NCBI GenBank assembly: GCA_913778085.1
Contig: CAJYXJ010000072.1
Span: 1-64,000 of the forward strand
Length of the DNA: 64,000 nt
Origin: an uncultured Chryseobacterium sp.
GTDB taxonomy: Bacteria > Bacteroidota > Bacteroidia > Flavobacteriales > Weeksellaceae
Reading direction: 5' to 3'
Shown here one piece after another: positions 36,198 to 45,946 of the stretch; the first letter of the stretch is position 1, and each line of letters opens with the position of its first letter. The notes under the pieces are model-generated. The model had not been told where the DNA came from. It did no database searches and saw only the letters and a list, made by a program, of their open reading frames with translations. Both the position numbers and the translations under genes were made by a program.

Positions 36198-36737
36198 ATG
36201 AAGATGCTGAAGAAAATGGCCATTCCCGTTTCATTGGGGATTTTAGGACTGATAATTTTAAACTCCTGTTCCGTAGGAATTCCGAAAGGTGTTGATGCCG
36301 TTCAGGATTTCAAAGTTGATCAATACCTTGGCAAATGGTACGAGATAGCCCGTTTTGATTACAAATTCGAGAGAAATATGGATAACGTGACGGCCACCTA
36401 TTCCAAAAATCCGGACGGAACCATCAAAGTTGACAACCGGGGTTATAACTATGTGAAAAAAGAATGGAAAGAATCCGTTGGCGAAGCCCGGTTTGTAAAC
36501 GGTGAGAACGAAGCGCGTTTAAAAGTTTCTTTTTTCAAACCGATTTGGGCGGGTTATAACGTTGTTGATATCGATGAAAATTACCAGTATGCTTTAATTA
36601 TGGGGAACAATTTGAAATACCTTTGGATCCTTTCTCGTACCAAAGAAATTCCGGACAGTATCAAGCAGAAATTTCTTGCAAAAGCAAAAAGCGTCGGCTA
36701 CAACACTCATGAGCTCATCTGGGTAAAGCATGATTAA
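36198..36737 (+). CDS. blc: Outer-membrane lipocalin, Blc type
   Basis: The 179-residue lipoprotein has lipobox LNSC (cysteine at about 18). The lipocalin signature KWYEIARFDYKFERNM follows, then YNYVKKEWKESVGEAR, FFKPIWAGYNVVDIDENYQYA and a terminal LWILSRTKEIPD, all typical of bacterial Blc. It likely binds lysophospholipids or other lipids at the outer membrane. It lies 69 bp after the LytTR regulator but may have its own promoter. Confidence 0.9.
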   Translation: MKMLKKMAIPVSLGILGLIILNSCSVGIPKGVDAVQDFKVDQYLGKWYEIARFDYKFERNMDNVTATYSKNPDGTIKVDNRGYNYVKKEWKESVGEARFVNGENEARLKVSFFKPIWAGYNVVDIDENYQYALIMGNNLKYLWILSRTKEIPDSIKQKFLAKAKSVGYNTHELIWVKHD

Positions 36738-36757
36738 AGTGATTTAATCCTTCATAG

Positions 36758-37426
36758 TTCCGCAGGAGCCTAAACTCAAACCTTTCCACTCAGCAAGTCG
36801 CTGATACTATGTTTAGATTCCTGCGGAAATAGAAGATTCGACGGAGTCAATGACAAATGGATGGAATGTATTTTTAAGCAAGTATTTTTTCCGGTGTTTT
36901 GTCATTGGCTATCTTAAACAAATATTTCTCCCATTTATTATTCCCGCAGGGAATCTAAACGCGAATCTTGCCGTGCTATTCTCTAATACGATGTTGAGAT
37001 TCTTGCAAAATAACAAACGGAGTGATAAAATTTTTCTCCAATATTTTCGAAATCCTTGTCATTGACTATTTTAGACAATTCCCCCGCATTTTGTCATTCC
37101 CGCAGGGAATCTAAACCCGAATCTTGCCGTGTTTCTCTAAAACGATGTTGAGATTCTTGCAAAATAACAAACGGAGTGATAAAATTTTTATCCAATATTT
37201 CCCGGCATCTTGTCATTCCCGCAGAGAATCTAAACACGAATTTGCCTTTCTTCTGTAATACTATGTTTGGATTCCTGCGAAATGACAATCCTGACGTAGT
37301 ATTTTTGTAGATAACTTTTAAATTACCATCATTGACTCCGTCGAATCTTCTATTTCCGCAGGAATCCATTCCCCAATCTTTTCGTGCTTCTTTCTAATAC
37401 GATGTTGATATTCTTAACCAATTACA
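36758..37426. repeat. Cluster of five imperfect palindromic repeats
   Basis: Units of about 70-80 bp lie at about 36758-36828, 36941-37011, 37092-37170, 37211-37288 and 37351-37426. The typical left arm is TTCCCGCAGGGAATCTAAAC and the right arm is its imperfect inverse GTTTAGATTCCTGCGG, enclosing ATAGTATTAGAG-like or CGAATCTTGCCGTG-like loops. Several are flanked by GAAGATTCGACGGAGTC and TCAATGACAA. The 36738-37545 gap contains no gene. The same family appears at 53356-53576. Confidence 0.75.
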
Positions 37427-37440
37427 AACAGAGTGAACAA

Positions 37441-37527
37441 TCAAAGAAAATCTCAGATTTTCTTTCTCATGTGTTCTAAGATATTCTCAAAAGCCGGAAG
37501 CCTGAAATCTTATGTTTCTCATGTGTT
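37441..37527. repeat. Partial copy of the 28032 inverted-repeat element
   Basis: TTTTCTTTCTCATGTG, and GAAATCTTATGT followed by CTCATGTGTT at 37504-37527, match the element at 28032-28124. The left inverted end is absent here. Confidence 0.5.
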
Positions 37528-37545
37528 ATTTCTTCAAAAATTAAC

Positions 37546-38022
37546 TCAATTCAATCCTTTATACTCCTTCCATTCTTCAAAGCGGTGATCTATTACCTGC
37601 TTCATCAGGTCATAGTTTTCATAGGTATCTTCAATATGATAGAAGGTTTCATATTCGTAATCGTTCTCTTCGGCTTTTGTATCAAAAAGATTTACATAAT
37701 CGTCTGCAAATGAGCTGAACCGGTTTCCGAAAGCCGTTTCGTCCTTGTAATAATCTTGTGCAAATGCATTTCCCATCAGATTCAGGTCATATTCTGAGAA
37801 TTTTCCTTCCATACAATCCATAACGAATTCAGCGCCTGTCATTTCACGGCGTCTGATCTTTTCGATTTTCTCTCTGGCATTTTCTTTTAACTCTTCGGAG
37901 ATCAGGTCTTTACCAATACACCAGTTGAGGAACATCCCGGTGTGGGTGGCTCCGTTGTTTTCAGAAAGCTCTTCAGGAAAATCTCCGCCGTAATGCCATG
38001 AAGCATCGTCATATTTAGACAT
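37546..38022 (-). CDS. DUF7832-like acidic protein
   Basis: The 158-residue protein begins KYDDASWHYGGDFPEELSE and continues with GATHTGMFLNWCIG, a pattern I associate with the DUF7832 family of small cytosolic proteins. The rest is helical and acidic, with FAQDYYKDETAFGNRFSSFADDY. There is no signal peptide. The function is unknown; relatives are often found next to toxin or immunity genes, but none is visible here. It is divergent from cinA. Confidence 0.7.
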   Translation of the reverse strand: MSKYDDASWHYGGDFPEELSENNGATHTGMFLNWCIGKDLISEELKENAREKIEKIRRREMTGAEFVMDCMEGKFSEYDLNLMGNAFAQDYYKDETAFGNRFSSFADDYVNLFDTKAEENDYEYETFYHIEDTYENYDLMKQVIDHRFEEWKEYKGLN

Positions 38023-38129
38023 AATGATCGTTTAATAATTTCCCCCAAAAATAGAAAAAATCAATTTATATTGCCGGGCCAGCGGAAATTTCCGTCATTT
38101 GTGTAGAAATTTTTTCGACCTGATATTAT

Positions 38130-39380
38130 ATGAAAAATGCTGTTCTGATCACCATCGGTGACGAAATCCTTTCGGGGAATACGGTAGATACCAATTCCAA
38201 CTTTATTGCAGCCGAACTTAAAAACATCGGAATCAAAGTGATACAGATCTTTACGATCTCAGACGAAATTGAAACCATCAAAGAAACCATACAAACTGCC
38301 TTCATAAGCGGAGATGTGATTATTACCACCGGCGGGCTGGGCCCAACCCGCGACGATAAAACAAAAAAAGCCATTGCTGAGTTTTTCAATGATGAGCTGG
38401 CTCTGGATGAAGTAACTTTTAATCACCTGAAATCTTATATGGAAAAACGCGGCCGCCTGGAAATCTTGGAAAGAAACCGCGAGCAGGCTTTTGTTCCTAC
38501 AAAATCCAGGGTCTTTCAAAACCACTTCGGGACCGCGCCTTGTACGATGATGGAGGAGAACGGAAAACTGCTGTTCAGCCTTCCCGGAGTTCCTTACGAA
38601 GTGAAACCGCTGATCAAAGATCAGATTATTCCGTATCTGCATGAAAAATTCAGCCTGAATTATATTTCAACAAGAATCGTCTCCGTAGTAGGTATTCCCG
38701 AAAGTATCTTGGCTGATATCATTGAAGGCTGGGAACTGGCGTTGCCGGAGAACTTATCCCTTTCTTACCTTCCGGTTGGAACACGGGTTAAATTGCGTTT
38801 AACGGCAACCGGTGAAGATGAAGCGGCTTTGCAGCAGCAGCTGGAAGAAGAAATCCGGAAACTGTTGCCTTTAATCAAAGATAATGTCATTGCCACTTCC
38901 GAAGACAAAATCGAGAAGATCCTTGCCGAGATTTTAACCGGAAGAAAACTTACCATTTCCACCGCAGAAAGCTGTACGGGCGGGGAACTGGCTAAAATGA
39001 TCACCTCGGTTTCGGGAAGCTCAAATTATTTCCTGGGAGGAATCGTTCCCTACGCTACCGAAAAGAAAATCGAAATCCTGAAAGTAAACAGGAAAACGGT
39101 GGAAAAATTTACGGTGGTCAGCGAGGAAGTAGCAGCGGAAATGGCTGAAGGCTGTCAGAAATTATTCGGTACCGATATTTCACTGTCTACAACGGGTGTG
39201 GCGGGGCCTGGAAAAGGAGAAGACGGAAATGAGGTGGGAACAGTTTTCTATACCATCCGTGTACATGATAAGGAATTTACTTCCAAATTGTATATGCCGC
39301 AACTCGAAAGGCTGGATTTTATGTATTTTGTATCACAGAAGATTATTCAGGATTTGGTGGGAATTCTTATAAATAATTAA
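38130..39380 (+). CDS. cinA: CinA family nicotinamide-nucleotide amidase
   Basis: The 416-residue protein has an N-terminal molybdopterin-binding-like domain (about 1-170, ITIGDEILSGNTVDTNSNFIA as its start and TTGGLGPTRDDKTK) that acts as an ADP-ribose pyrophosphatase in relatives. A C-terminal CinA amidase domain follows (about 255-412, STAESCTGGELAKMIT and TTGVAGPGKGEDG) that deamidates NMN. Both halves appear intact, so it should function in pyridine nucleotide recycling. It is monocistronic. Confidence 0.92.
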   Translation: MKNAVLITIGDEILSGNTVDTNSNFIAAELKNIGIKVIQIFTISDEIETIKETIQTAFISGDVIITTGGLGPTRDDKTKKAIAEFFNDELALDEVTFNHLKSYMEKRGRLEILERNREQAFVPTKSRVFQNHFGTAPCTMMEENGKLLFSLPGVPYEVKPLIKDQIIPYLHEKFSLNYISTRIVSVVGIPESILADIIEGWELALPENLSLSYLPVGTRVKLRLTATGEDEAALQQQLEEEIRKLLPLIKDNVIATSEDKIEKILAEILTGRKLTISTAESCTGGELAKMITSVSGSSNYFLGGIVPYATEKKIEILKVNRKTVEKFTVVSEEVAAEMAEGCQKLFGTDISLSTTGVAGPGKGEDGNEVGTVFYTIRVHDKEFTSKLYMPQLERLDFMYFVSQKIIQDLVGILINN

Positions 39381-39464
39381 AACGATGATTTGATTTTAAT
39401 ATTTTTTTAATTAAATACAAACTGATTTTTCACGACTTTTGTAATTTAAAATCAAAAGTTTTTA

Positions 39465-42400
39465 GTGGTGGAAAATTCAAAACAGATCTTTCAGACCAAC
39501 AACAAGAAGCGTTGGAGAAATGTACAGTGGGGAAGCCGTATTTTTATCTTTGTTGCCGTACTGCTTTTCCTGGCGCTGGGTCTGATGATGAAATTCGGGA
39601 GAAGCCCGAAAATTCCTTTCAAGGAAGATTATAAAGCGGTGATCACCGCAAGCAAACCTTACCTTCAGGAAAATAAAATATCCAAAGAATATAAAGGTTT
39701 CCGAAGCTTTATTTCCGAAAAAACAATACATACCAATCTCGCCAAGATCAAAAAGGCAAGAGCTGAAAGATTCAGAAACCAGAACCGCAACTGGGCCCAG
39801 TTTCCGGGCGGCATCCGTTCCGCATTCTATGTAGCCTGGGATCCGCAGTCACTGATGTCCCTGAAAAGAAATATCCGCCATATCAATCTGGTTTTTCCGG
39901 AATGGTTCTTCCTGGATCCTAAGACCGGAGAGCTGAAGACCAATGTTGATCCGGAAGGATATAAAGTGATCAGAAGAACAGGGGTAGCCACGATGCCGAT
40001 TCTCAGCAATAATTTCAATCAGGAATTCCATGCGGAAGGATTGGGAAAAGTACTGAAAGATCCGCGAAAAAGAACCCAGCTTATCCAAAAGCTTAAAATG
40101 GAATGTCAGAAACTGCATTTTAAAGGCATCAACATCGACTTTGAAGATATGAACCTGGATTCCGATGAATACCTGATCGCTTTTATGAAAGAGCTTTCGG
40201 CAACATTCAAACAGAATAAACTGCTGGTTTCCATGGATGTTATGACGGATAACGACGATTATAATGTTGAAAAACTGAATCCGTACGTCGATTATTTTGT
40301 ATTGATGGCTTATGACGAATATTCCGCCGACAGCGATGCCGGACCCGTTTCCTCACAGAAATGGATCGAAGCGCAGACCGGGAAAATACTGGCAAAGACC
40401 TCACCGGAGAAAATCATCCTGGGGCTGGGAGCGTACGGTTACGACTGGAGCACGGATAAAAACGACAACAGTTCCGTGACCTACATGCAGGCGATCACCA
40501 AAGCAAGTGCCAGCAAATCAACGATTAATTTCGACGACAATACTTTTAACCTGAATTATTCCTATACCGATTCCAAAAATAATACGCACACCGTATTTTT
40601 TAACGACGCAGCCTCCATCTTCAATACCATGCGTTTCTCCTCAGAGTATCCGCTTGCGGGAACCGCCCTCTGGAGATTGGGTAGCGAGGACAGCCGGATC
40701 TGGAATTTTTACGATAAGGACTTAACGTTTGCCGGGCTTTTAAAATTAAATCTGAAAACCCTTGAAAATGTAAAAGGGCAGACCATGGTGGATTATATTG
40801 GCGATGGGGAAGTCCTTGATGTCCTCAATACCCCGCACGACGGAAAGATCGCCTTGGAAATTGATCCGAAAGAGAAAATTATCACCGACGAAAATTACAT
40901 CACCTATCCGAGTTCCTATGAAGTGAAGAAGTATGGCGAAGCTCCTCAGAAAGAGCTGGTTCTAACCTTTGATGACGGGCCGGATGAAACCTATACGCCG
41001 CAGGTACTGGATGTTCTTTCCAAATACCATGTTCCCGCTGCATTTTTTCTTGTCGGACTAAATGCCGAAAAAAACCTTCCGCTGGTAAAAAGAATCTATC
41101 GCGAAGGCCATGAAATCGGAAACCATACCTTTACCCACGAAAACGTAGCGAAAGTGAGTCCGGAAAGAGCCCTGCTCGAACTGAAGCTTACCCGGCTGCT
41201 GATCGAGTGCATCACCGGGCACAGCACCATCCTTTTCCGGGCTCCGTATAATGCGGATTCCGAGCCTACAACTTCCGAAGAGATTATTCCTGTGGCACTG
41301 GCCAGACAGCAAAACTATCTCGACATTGGTGAAAATATCGATCCTGAAGACTGGCAGCCCGGCATTAAAGCCGATGAAATTGTAAAAAGGGTAATGGCCG
41401 GCGTAAAAGCAGAGAGAGGAAATATCATCCTGCTGCATGATGCCGGTGGTGATACGCGGGCAGAAACCGTAAAGGCACTGAAAATTTTAATTCCGGCCCT
41501 GCAGAAACAGGGATATCACTTTACCAATCTTACCAGCATTCTTCACAAGAAAAGAAGCGAGCTGATGCCGGAAGTGCCCAAAACACGGGCATATTACGTC
41601 ATGCAGCTTAACCTGGTCCTGGCAACGGTAATCTATGGGATCAGTCATTTTCTGGTGGCTCTTTTCACGATTTTTATCGGGTTAGGCCTCATCAGATTAG
41701 CCTTTATGCTGTATTGGGCGTTCAAAGAAAAGAAAAAAGAAAATAAACTGGGCGAATTTCCCGTGCTGGAAAGTTATCCGAAGGTGTCCATTATCGTTCC
41801 TGCATATAATGAAGAAGTAAATATCGTTTCGTCCCTGAACAATCTGTTAAAACAAACTTATCCGAATTTCAATGTGATCATGGTAGACGATGGAAGCAAG
41901 GATTCCACTTATGAAAAGGCGAAAGCTGCATTTTCCGATCATCCGAAGCTTAAAATCTTCACCAAAGCCAATGGCGGAAAAGCAACCGCTCTTAATTTCG
42001 GGATTTCCGTAACCGATGCGGAATATGTCGTCTGCATTGATGCCGACACCAAGCTGGAACAGAATGCCGTGAAGTATTTAATTGCCCGGTTTTTAAATGC
42101 AGATCCTGCTGAGAAGATTGCTGCCGTTGCGGGAAACGTAAAAGTAGGAAATACCGTAAACTGGCTTACCAAATGGCAGTCGATTGAATATACGACCAGC
42201 CAGAATTTTGACCGGCTGGCTTATGCCAATATAAATGCCATAACGGTAATTCCCGGAGCAATTGGTTCTTTTAAAAGATCGGTGATCGAGGAAGTGGGCG
42301 GTTATTCTTCCGACACCTTGGCCGAAGACTGCGATATTACCGTGAAAATTCTAAGGGAAGGCTATACCGTAGCTAATGAAAACCGTGCGGTGGCTGTAAC

Positions 42401-42866
42401 GGAAGCACCGGAAAGCGTAAAACAGTTTCTAAAGCAGCGTTTCAGATGGACGTACGGAATCATGCAGATGTTCTGGAAACAAAGACAGACCTTCCTGAAC
42501 CCTAAATATAAAGGCTTGGGATTGTGGGCGATGCCAAATATTCTGCTGTTCCAGTATATCATCCCGTTTTTCTCACCCATGGCAGACCTTATCATGTTTT
42601 TCGGAATTTTATCCGGAAACGGCAGCAAAATATTCAGCTATTATCTGATCTTCCTTCTGGTGGATGCCTCACTGGCTCTTATTGCCTTTGTGATGCAGCG
42701 GGAGAAAATCATTAATCTGCTGTATGTGATTCCGCAGAGATTTGGTTACCGGTGGCTGATGTATATCGTTCTGTTCAGAAGCTTACGCAGGGCTTTAAAA
42801 GGTGAAATGCAGTCCTGGGGATTCCTTAAGAGAACAGGGAATGTAAAGGAAATCCGGACTTCATAA
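39465..42866 (+). CDS. GH18-polysaccharide deacetylase-GT2 fusion protein
   Basis: The 1133-residue membrane protein joins three catalytic domains. After an N-terminal helix (about 23-42) comes a GH18 domain (about 105-435, catalytic FKGINIDFEDMNLD, FVLMAYDEYSAD). A NodB deacetylase domain follows (about 500-700, LTFDDGPDET and GNHTFTHENV), two helices near 715-755, and a processive GT2 synthase (about 775-1030, IIVPAYNEE, DDGSKD, LAEDCDIT, QRFRWTYG) with C-terminal helices. It resembles PgaB plus PgaC activities in one chain, pointing to N-acetylglucosamine polymer synthesis and modification. The start is GTG 39465 or the adjacent GTG 39468. It is monocistronic. Confidence 0.88.
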   Translation: MVENSKQIFQTNNKKRWRNVQWGSRIFIFVAVLLFLALGLMMKFGRSPKIPFKEDYKAVITASKPYLQENKISKEYKGFRSFISEKTIHTNLAKIKKARAERFRNQNRNWAQFPGGIRSAFYVAWDPQSLMSLKRNIRHINLVFPEWFFLDPKTGELKTNVDPEGYKVIRRTGVATMPILSNNFNQEFHAEGLGKVLKDPRKRTQLIQKLKMECQKLHFKGINIDFEDMNLDSDEYLIAFMKELSATFKQNKLLVSMDVMTDNDDYNVEKLNPYVDYFVLMAYDEYSADSDAGPVSSQKWIEAQTGKILAKTSPEKIILGLGAYGYDWSTDKNDNSSVTYMQAITKASASKSTINFDDNTFNLNYSYTDSKNNTHTVFFNDAASIFNTMRFSSEYPLAGTALWRLGSEDSRIWNFYDKDLTFAGLLKLNLKTLENVKGQTMVDYIGDGEVLDVLNTPHDGKIALEIDPKEKIITDENYITYPSSYEVKKYGEAPQKELVLTFDDGPDETYTPQVLDVLSKYHVPAAFFLVGLNAEKNLPLVKRIYREGHEIGNHTFTHENVAKVSPERALLELKLTRLLIECITGHSTILFRAPYNADSEPTTSEEIIPVALARQQNYLDIGENIDPEDWQPGIKADEIVKRVMAGVKAERGNIILLHDAGGDTRAETVKALKILIPALQKQGYHFTNLTSILHKKRSELMPEVPKTRAYYVMQLNLVLATVIYGISHFLVALFTIFIGLGLIRLAFMLYWAFKEKKKENKLGEFPVLESYPKVSIIVPAYNEEVNIVSSLNNLLKQTYPNFNVIMVDDGSKDSTYEKAKAAFSDHPKLKIFTKANGGKATALNFGISVTDAEYVVCIDADTKLEQNAVKYLIARFLNADPAEKIAAVAGNVKVGNTVNWLTKWQSIEYTTSQNFDRLAYANINAITVIPGAIGSFKRSVIEEVGGYSSDTLAEDCDITVKILREGYTVANENRAVAVTEAPESVKQFLKQRFRWTYGIMQMFWKQRQTFLNPKYKGLGLWAMPNILLFQYIIPFFSPMADLIMFFGILSGNGSKIFSYYLIFLLVDASLALIAFVMQREKIINLLYVIPQRFGYRWLMYIVLFRSLRRALKGEMQSWGFLKRTGNVKEIRTS

Positions 42867-43176
42867 GGCAGAGGATGTTTTGAAAATAATCGAGGAAGTA
42901 TAAATGCCCTGCTTACGACCGGGGGCTTATAAAGATTTGTGTTACATCTAATAGTATAGTCTGTCTTGGCAGTCATAAAGGGTAGGTCGTTATTCGATTG
43001 AGCCATGCAGATCTTTAAAAATTTAATAAAAAAGAACTGTTTAAAGAACAAAACGGCCCGACAGAAAATTAAAAAAGATAATTGTAAACGGATTTTTAAT
43101 ATTTGGTTAAATTTGTTTCCGCTGAAAAGTAACAAATAAAAAAAAAAATATACTTATCGTATAAATTGTAATTATA
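42867..43176. other. Intergenic gap without recognisable content
   Basis: 310 bp of A/T-rich DNA lie between the GT2 fusion gene and the M13 peptidase gene. I see no clear terminator, promoter, repeat or gene in it. Confidence 0.4.
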
Positions 43177-45204
43177 ATGAAAAAATTAACGCTTTCCCTG
43201 CTTTTACTGGGAGGACTCTGTTCACAGGCAGTGAACGCTCAGGCGACAGACAAAGGTCTGGATCTTAGCCTGATGGATAAATCGGTACGTCCGCAGGATG
43301 ACTTTTATAATTTTGTAAGCGGAACCTGGATGAAGACGGCGAAAATCCCTTCCGATAAACCGACTTGGGGAAGTTTCAACAAGCTGGCTGATGATACGGA
43401 CAACAATTCCATGACGATCCTGAACTCGCTTCTGAAAGATAAATTTGCTGACGGAACGGAAGGTAAGAAAATCCAGGACCTTTACGCGTCTTACATGGAT
43501 ATGGCCAAAAGAAATGCAGACGGAATCAAGCCGATCCAGGCCAACCTGAATAAAATTGACGCCATTAAAAATGTGAATGACCTTCAGAATTATCTGATCT
43601 CCGTAACGAATGAAGGCGAAAACAATTTCTACGGATGGGGCGTGGATGCAGATCTTAAAGATTCCAAGATGAATGCCGTGTACTTAGGAGATGCTTCTTT
43701 AGGATTGGGAAGAGACTATTACCAGAAAGTAAACGAAAAAAATACCGAAGCTCTGGCGGAATACACAAAATACGTGGCTTCCATGCTGAAAGAATTAGGG
43801 TATAAAAATGCGGATGCCGCTGCAAAAGGTATTGTTGATTACGAAAAAAGTATCGCACAGACGTATCTTACCAACGAGCAGAGTCGCGACAATACGCTTC
43901 AGTACAACCCGAAGACCATGGCTGAGCTTTCCGCATTGGTAAAAAATGTGGATCTTCCGGGCTACCTTAAAAAAGTGGGTGTAAATTCGGATAAGGTAAT
44001 CATCGGGGAGTTGGGCTATTACAAAAATTTAGACAAATTCATCAACGCAAAGAACCTTCCCGTTATCAAAGATTATCTTAAATTCCACATGATTCACGGC
44101 AGCGCTTCTTATCTAAGTGAAAAGATCGGGGACATGAAGTTTGCGTTCTACGGTAAATACCTGAGAGGACAGCAGGAGCAGAGAGCTTTGAACAAAAGAG
44201 GATTTGAGCTGATCAACGGAACTCTGGGCGAAGCGTTCGGAAAGTTATACGTTGAAAAATATTTCCCTGCAGAAGCCAAAGCGCAGATGGTGGAACTGAT
44301 CGATTACTTAAAGAAAAGTTTTGCGGTCCACATTAATAATTTAGCATGGATGTCTTCTACAACGAAGGAGAAAGCCATGCAGAAGCTGAATAAGTTTACG
44401 GTAAAAGTAGCTTATCCGGATAAATGGAAAGATTATTCCAAATTAACCATCGTTCCTGAATCCAAAGGCGGAAACCTGTATTCCAACCTTCAGAACATTA
44501 CGGAATGGCAGTATAACAAGGACCTGGCTAAAATCGGGAAACCGGTGGATAAATCGGAGTGGGGAATGACGCCACAGACGGTAAATGCGTACTACAATCC
44601 GGTAAACAACGAGATCGTATTCCCGGCTGCCATCCTTCAGCCGCCATTCTTCAATCCTAAAGCGGATGCTGCCGTAAACTTCGGAGGAATCGGTGCCGTT
44701 ATCGGTCACGAAATGAGCCACGGATTCGATGATTCCGGAGCACAGTTTGATGCAGACGGAAACCTGGTAGACTGGTGGACACCGGAAGATAAGGCCAATT
44801 TTGAGAAAGCGACCAAGGCGCTTGCTTCGCAATATGATAAATACGAGCCTGTAAAAGGAACTTTCGTAAACGGAACTTTTACCAACGGTGAAAACATTGC
44901 CGATTTAGGTGGAGTAAACATTGCTTATGATGCTTTGCAGATGTACCTGAAAGATAAAGGGAATCCGGGAGTAATCAGCGGATATACACAGGATCAGAGA
45001 TTCTTCCTGAGCTGGGCAACCGTTTGGAGAACTTTATCCAGTGAAAAATATATGGTGAACCAGGTGAAAACCGATCCGCACTCTCCGGGATATTTCAGAA
45101 GTTTCGGACCTTTAACGAACGTTGATGCTTTCTACAAAGCATTCGACGTGAAAGAAGGAGACAAACTTTACAAGAAACCGGCAGACCGTATCAAAATCTG
45201 GTAA
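43177..45204 (+). CDS. M13 family metallopeptidase (secreted)
   Basis: The 675-residue zinc endopeptidase of the neprilysin/PepO family has a signal peptide (about 1-21, ending VNAQ). The M13 N-terminal domain begins with SVRPQDDFYNFVSGTWM. The zinc site is His511 and His515 in VIGHEMSHGFDD plus Glu572 in GENIADLGG, and the NAYYNP substrate loop is present. It is probably periplasmic. A close paralogue lies at 47364-49463. Confidence 0.95.
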   Translation: MKKLTLSLLLLGGLCSQAVNAQATDKGLDLSLMDKSVRPQDDFYNFVSGTWMKTAKIPSDKPTWGSFNKLADDTDNNSMTILNSLLKDKFADGTEGKKIQDLYASYMDMAKRNADGIKPIQANLNKIDAIKNVNDLQNYLISVTNEGENNFYGWGVDADLKDSKMNAVYLGDASLGLGRDYYQKVNEKNTEALAEYTKYVASMLKELGYKNADAAAKGIVDYEKSIAQTYLTNEQSRDNTLQYNPKTMAELSALVKNVDLPGYLKKVGVNSDKVIIGELGYYKNLDKFINAKNLPVIKDYLKFHMIHGSASYLSEKIGDMKFAFYGKYLRGQQEQRALNKRGFELINGTLGEAFGKLYVEKYFPAEAKAQMVELIDYLKKSFAVHINNLAWMSSTTKEKAMQKLNKFTVKVAYPDKWKDYSKLTIVPESKGGNLYSNLQNITEWQYNKDLAKIGKPVDKSEWGMTPQTVNAYYNPVNNEIVFPAAILQPPFFNPKADAAVNFGGIGAVIGHEMSHGFDDSGAQFDADGNLVDWWTPEDKANFEKATKALASQYDKYEPVKGTFVNGTFTNGENIADLGGVNIAYDALQMYLKDKGNPGVISGYTQDQRFFLSWATVWRTLSSEKYMVNQVKTDPHSPGYFRSFGPLTNVDAFYKAFDVKEGDKLYKKPADRIKIW

Positions 45205-45223
45205 TCTTTTTTAATATCATAAT

Positions 45224-45251
45224 AAAACCGTTCAGCAATGAACGGTTTTTT
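45224..45251 (+). terminator. Terminator of the first M13 gene
   Basis: AAAACCGTTCA (45224-45234) pairs with TGAACGGTTTT (45239-45249) around GCAA, then T residues. Confidence 0.85.
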
Positions 45252-45301
45252 GTTGTTGGGAATACAAAAGATAATTAGTGAGTCATCTGTATATCAATAG
45301 G

Positions 45302-45319
45302 AACGGACTTTAGTCCGTT
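45302..45319. repeat. Short palindrome of an intergenic repeat
   Basis: AACGGACTTTAGTCCGTT is a perfect hairpin. Nearby GGGTGGCTTTAGCC and TGCTTTAGCCCG are related TTTAGCC-type motifs. The rest of 45252-45561 holds no gene. Confidence 0.45.
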
Positions 45320-45561
45320 TACCCTGTGTCGGATAATGGGTGGCTTTAGCCGAAACCTACAATAAATTTAGACTGAAACCAATTTGGAATTTAAATTTTC
45401 ATGTGCTTTAGCCCGACGCAATTGATAAAATACAATAAACTGAATGCCAGTTAACTAATTCTGTTTTATATCGAATTCCTGTTAAATAGTATTCAATAAA
45501 CTGGTGTTTATCAATTATTACAGAATAGTATTTCCTGATTTGGTCGCTGATTTTGGTTCTT

Positions 45562-45707
45562 GTACTGATGGTTATCAACACCCAGATGACCGCCTGATGC
45601 ACAGGGTGTGGACCGTACTGTCAACGATCTGTTGGCCGCCCGATCTAAGGTGTTTTGGCCGTACTGTCAATGGTATGTTGGCCGCCCGATGCAGGAGTAT
45701 TGCTTAA
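45562..45707. repeat. Minisatellite, three copies of a 46-52-bp unit
   Basis: Units begin GTACTG at 45562, 45614 and 45661. Each contains a CCGCCCGAT-like or CCGCCTGAT block and ends near GGCC or GACC. The second and third copies share TTGGCCGCCCGAT exactly; the first is more diverged. No conserved reading frame runs through it. Confidence 0.6.
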
Positions 45708-45743
45708 AGATGGATGATAAATTAGCCTTCAGCTTTTCAATTA

Positions 45744-45941
45744 ACATGAATCTACTGTATTTAATTTATTTTCAATCTAAAACATTAGATTTTAATTTAA
45801 TGAGTTTGAATTTAATGAGTTTCTGTTAATATGTAACAAGCGACTTAATGGGACCTTTGATCGTAATGTTGGCAAGAGATACTTCCGGCATCCGGCTTCC
45901 TTCTCCCAGCTTCTTAATCCGATTCTATTTTGGGTTCACGT
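45744..45941. mobile_element. MITE copy 3, related to the IS982-family element (198 bp)
   Basis: The left end ACATGAATCTAC and the inverted right end (reverse complement ACGTGAACCCAA) match the family, as do GTAATGTTGGCAAGA and GGCATCCGGCTTCC inside. The flanks TCAATTA and TAAATTT are only similar, so the duplication has decayed or the insertion is old. It lies 5 bp from the stop of the minus-strand esterase gene. Confidence 0.65.
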
Positions 45942-45946
45942 TAAAT

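Noticed and set aside
36850-37369. Short frames inside the palindromic repeat cluster on both strands
   Set aside because: They follow the repeat units, so similar peptides arise in both strands and in other copies; this is repeat DNA, not coding.
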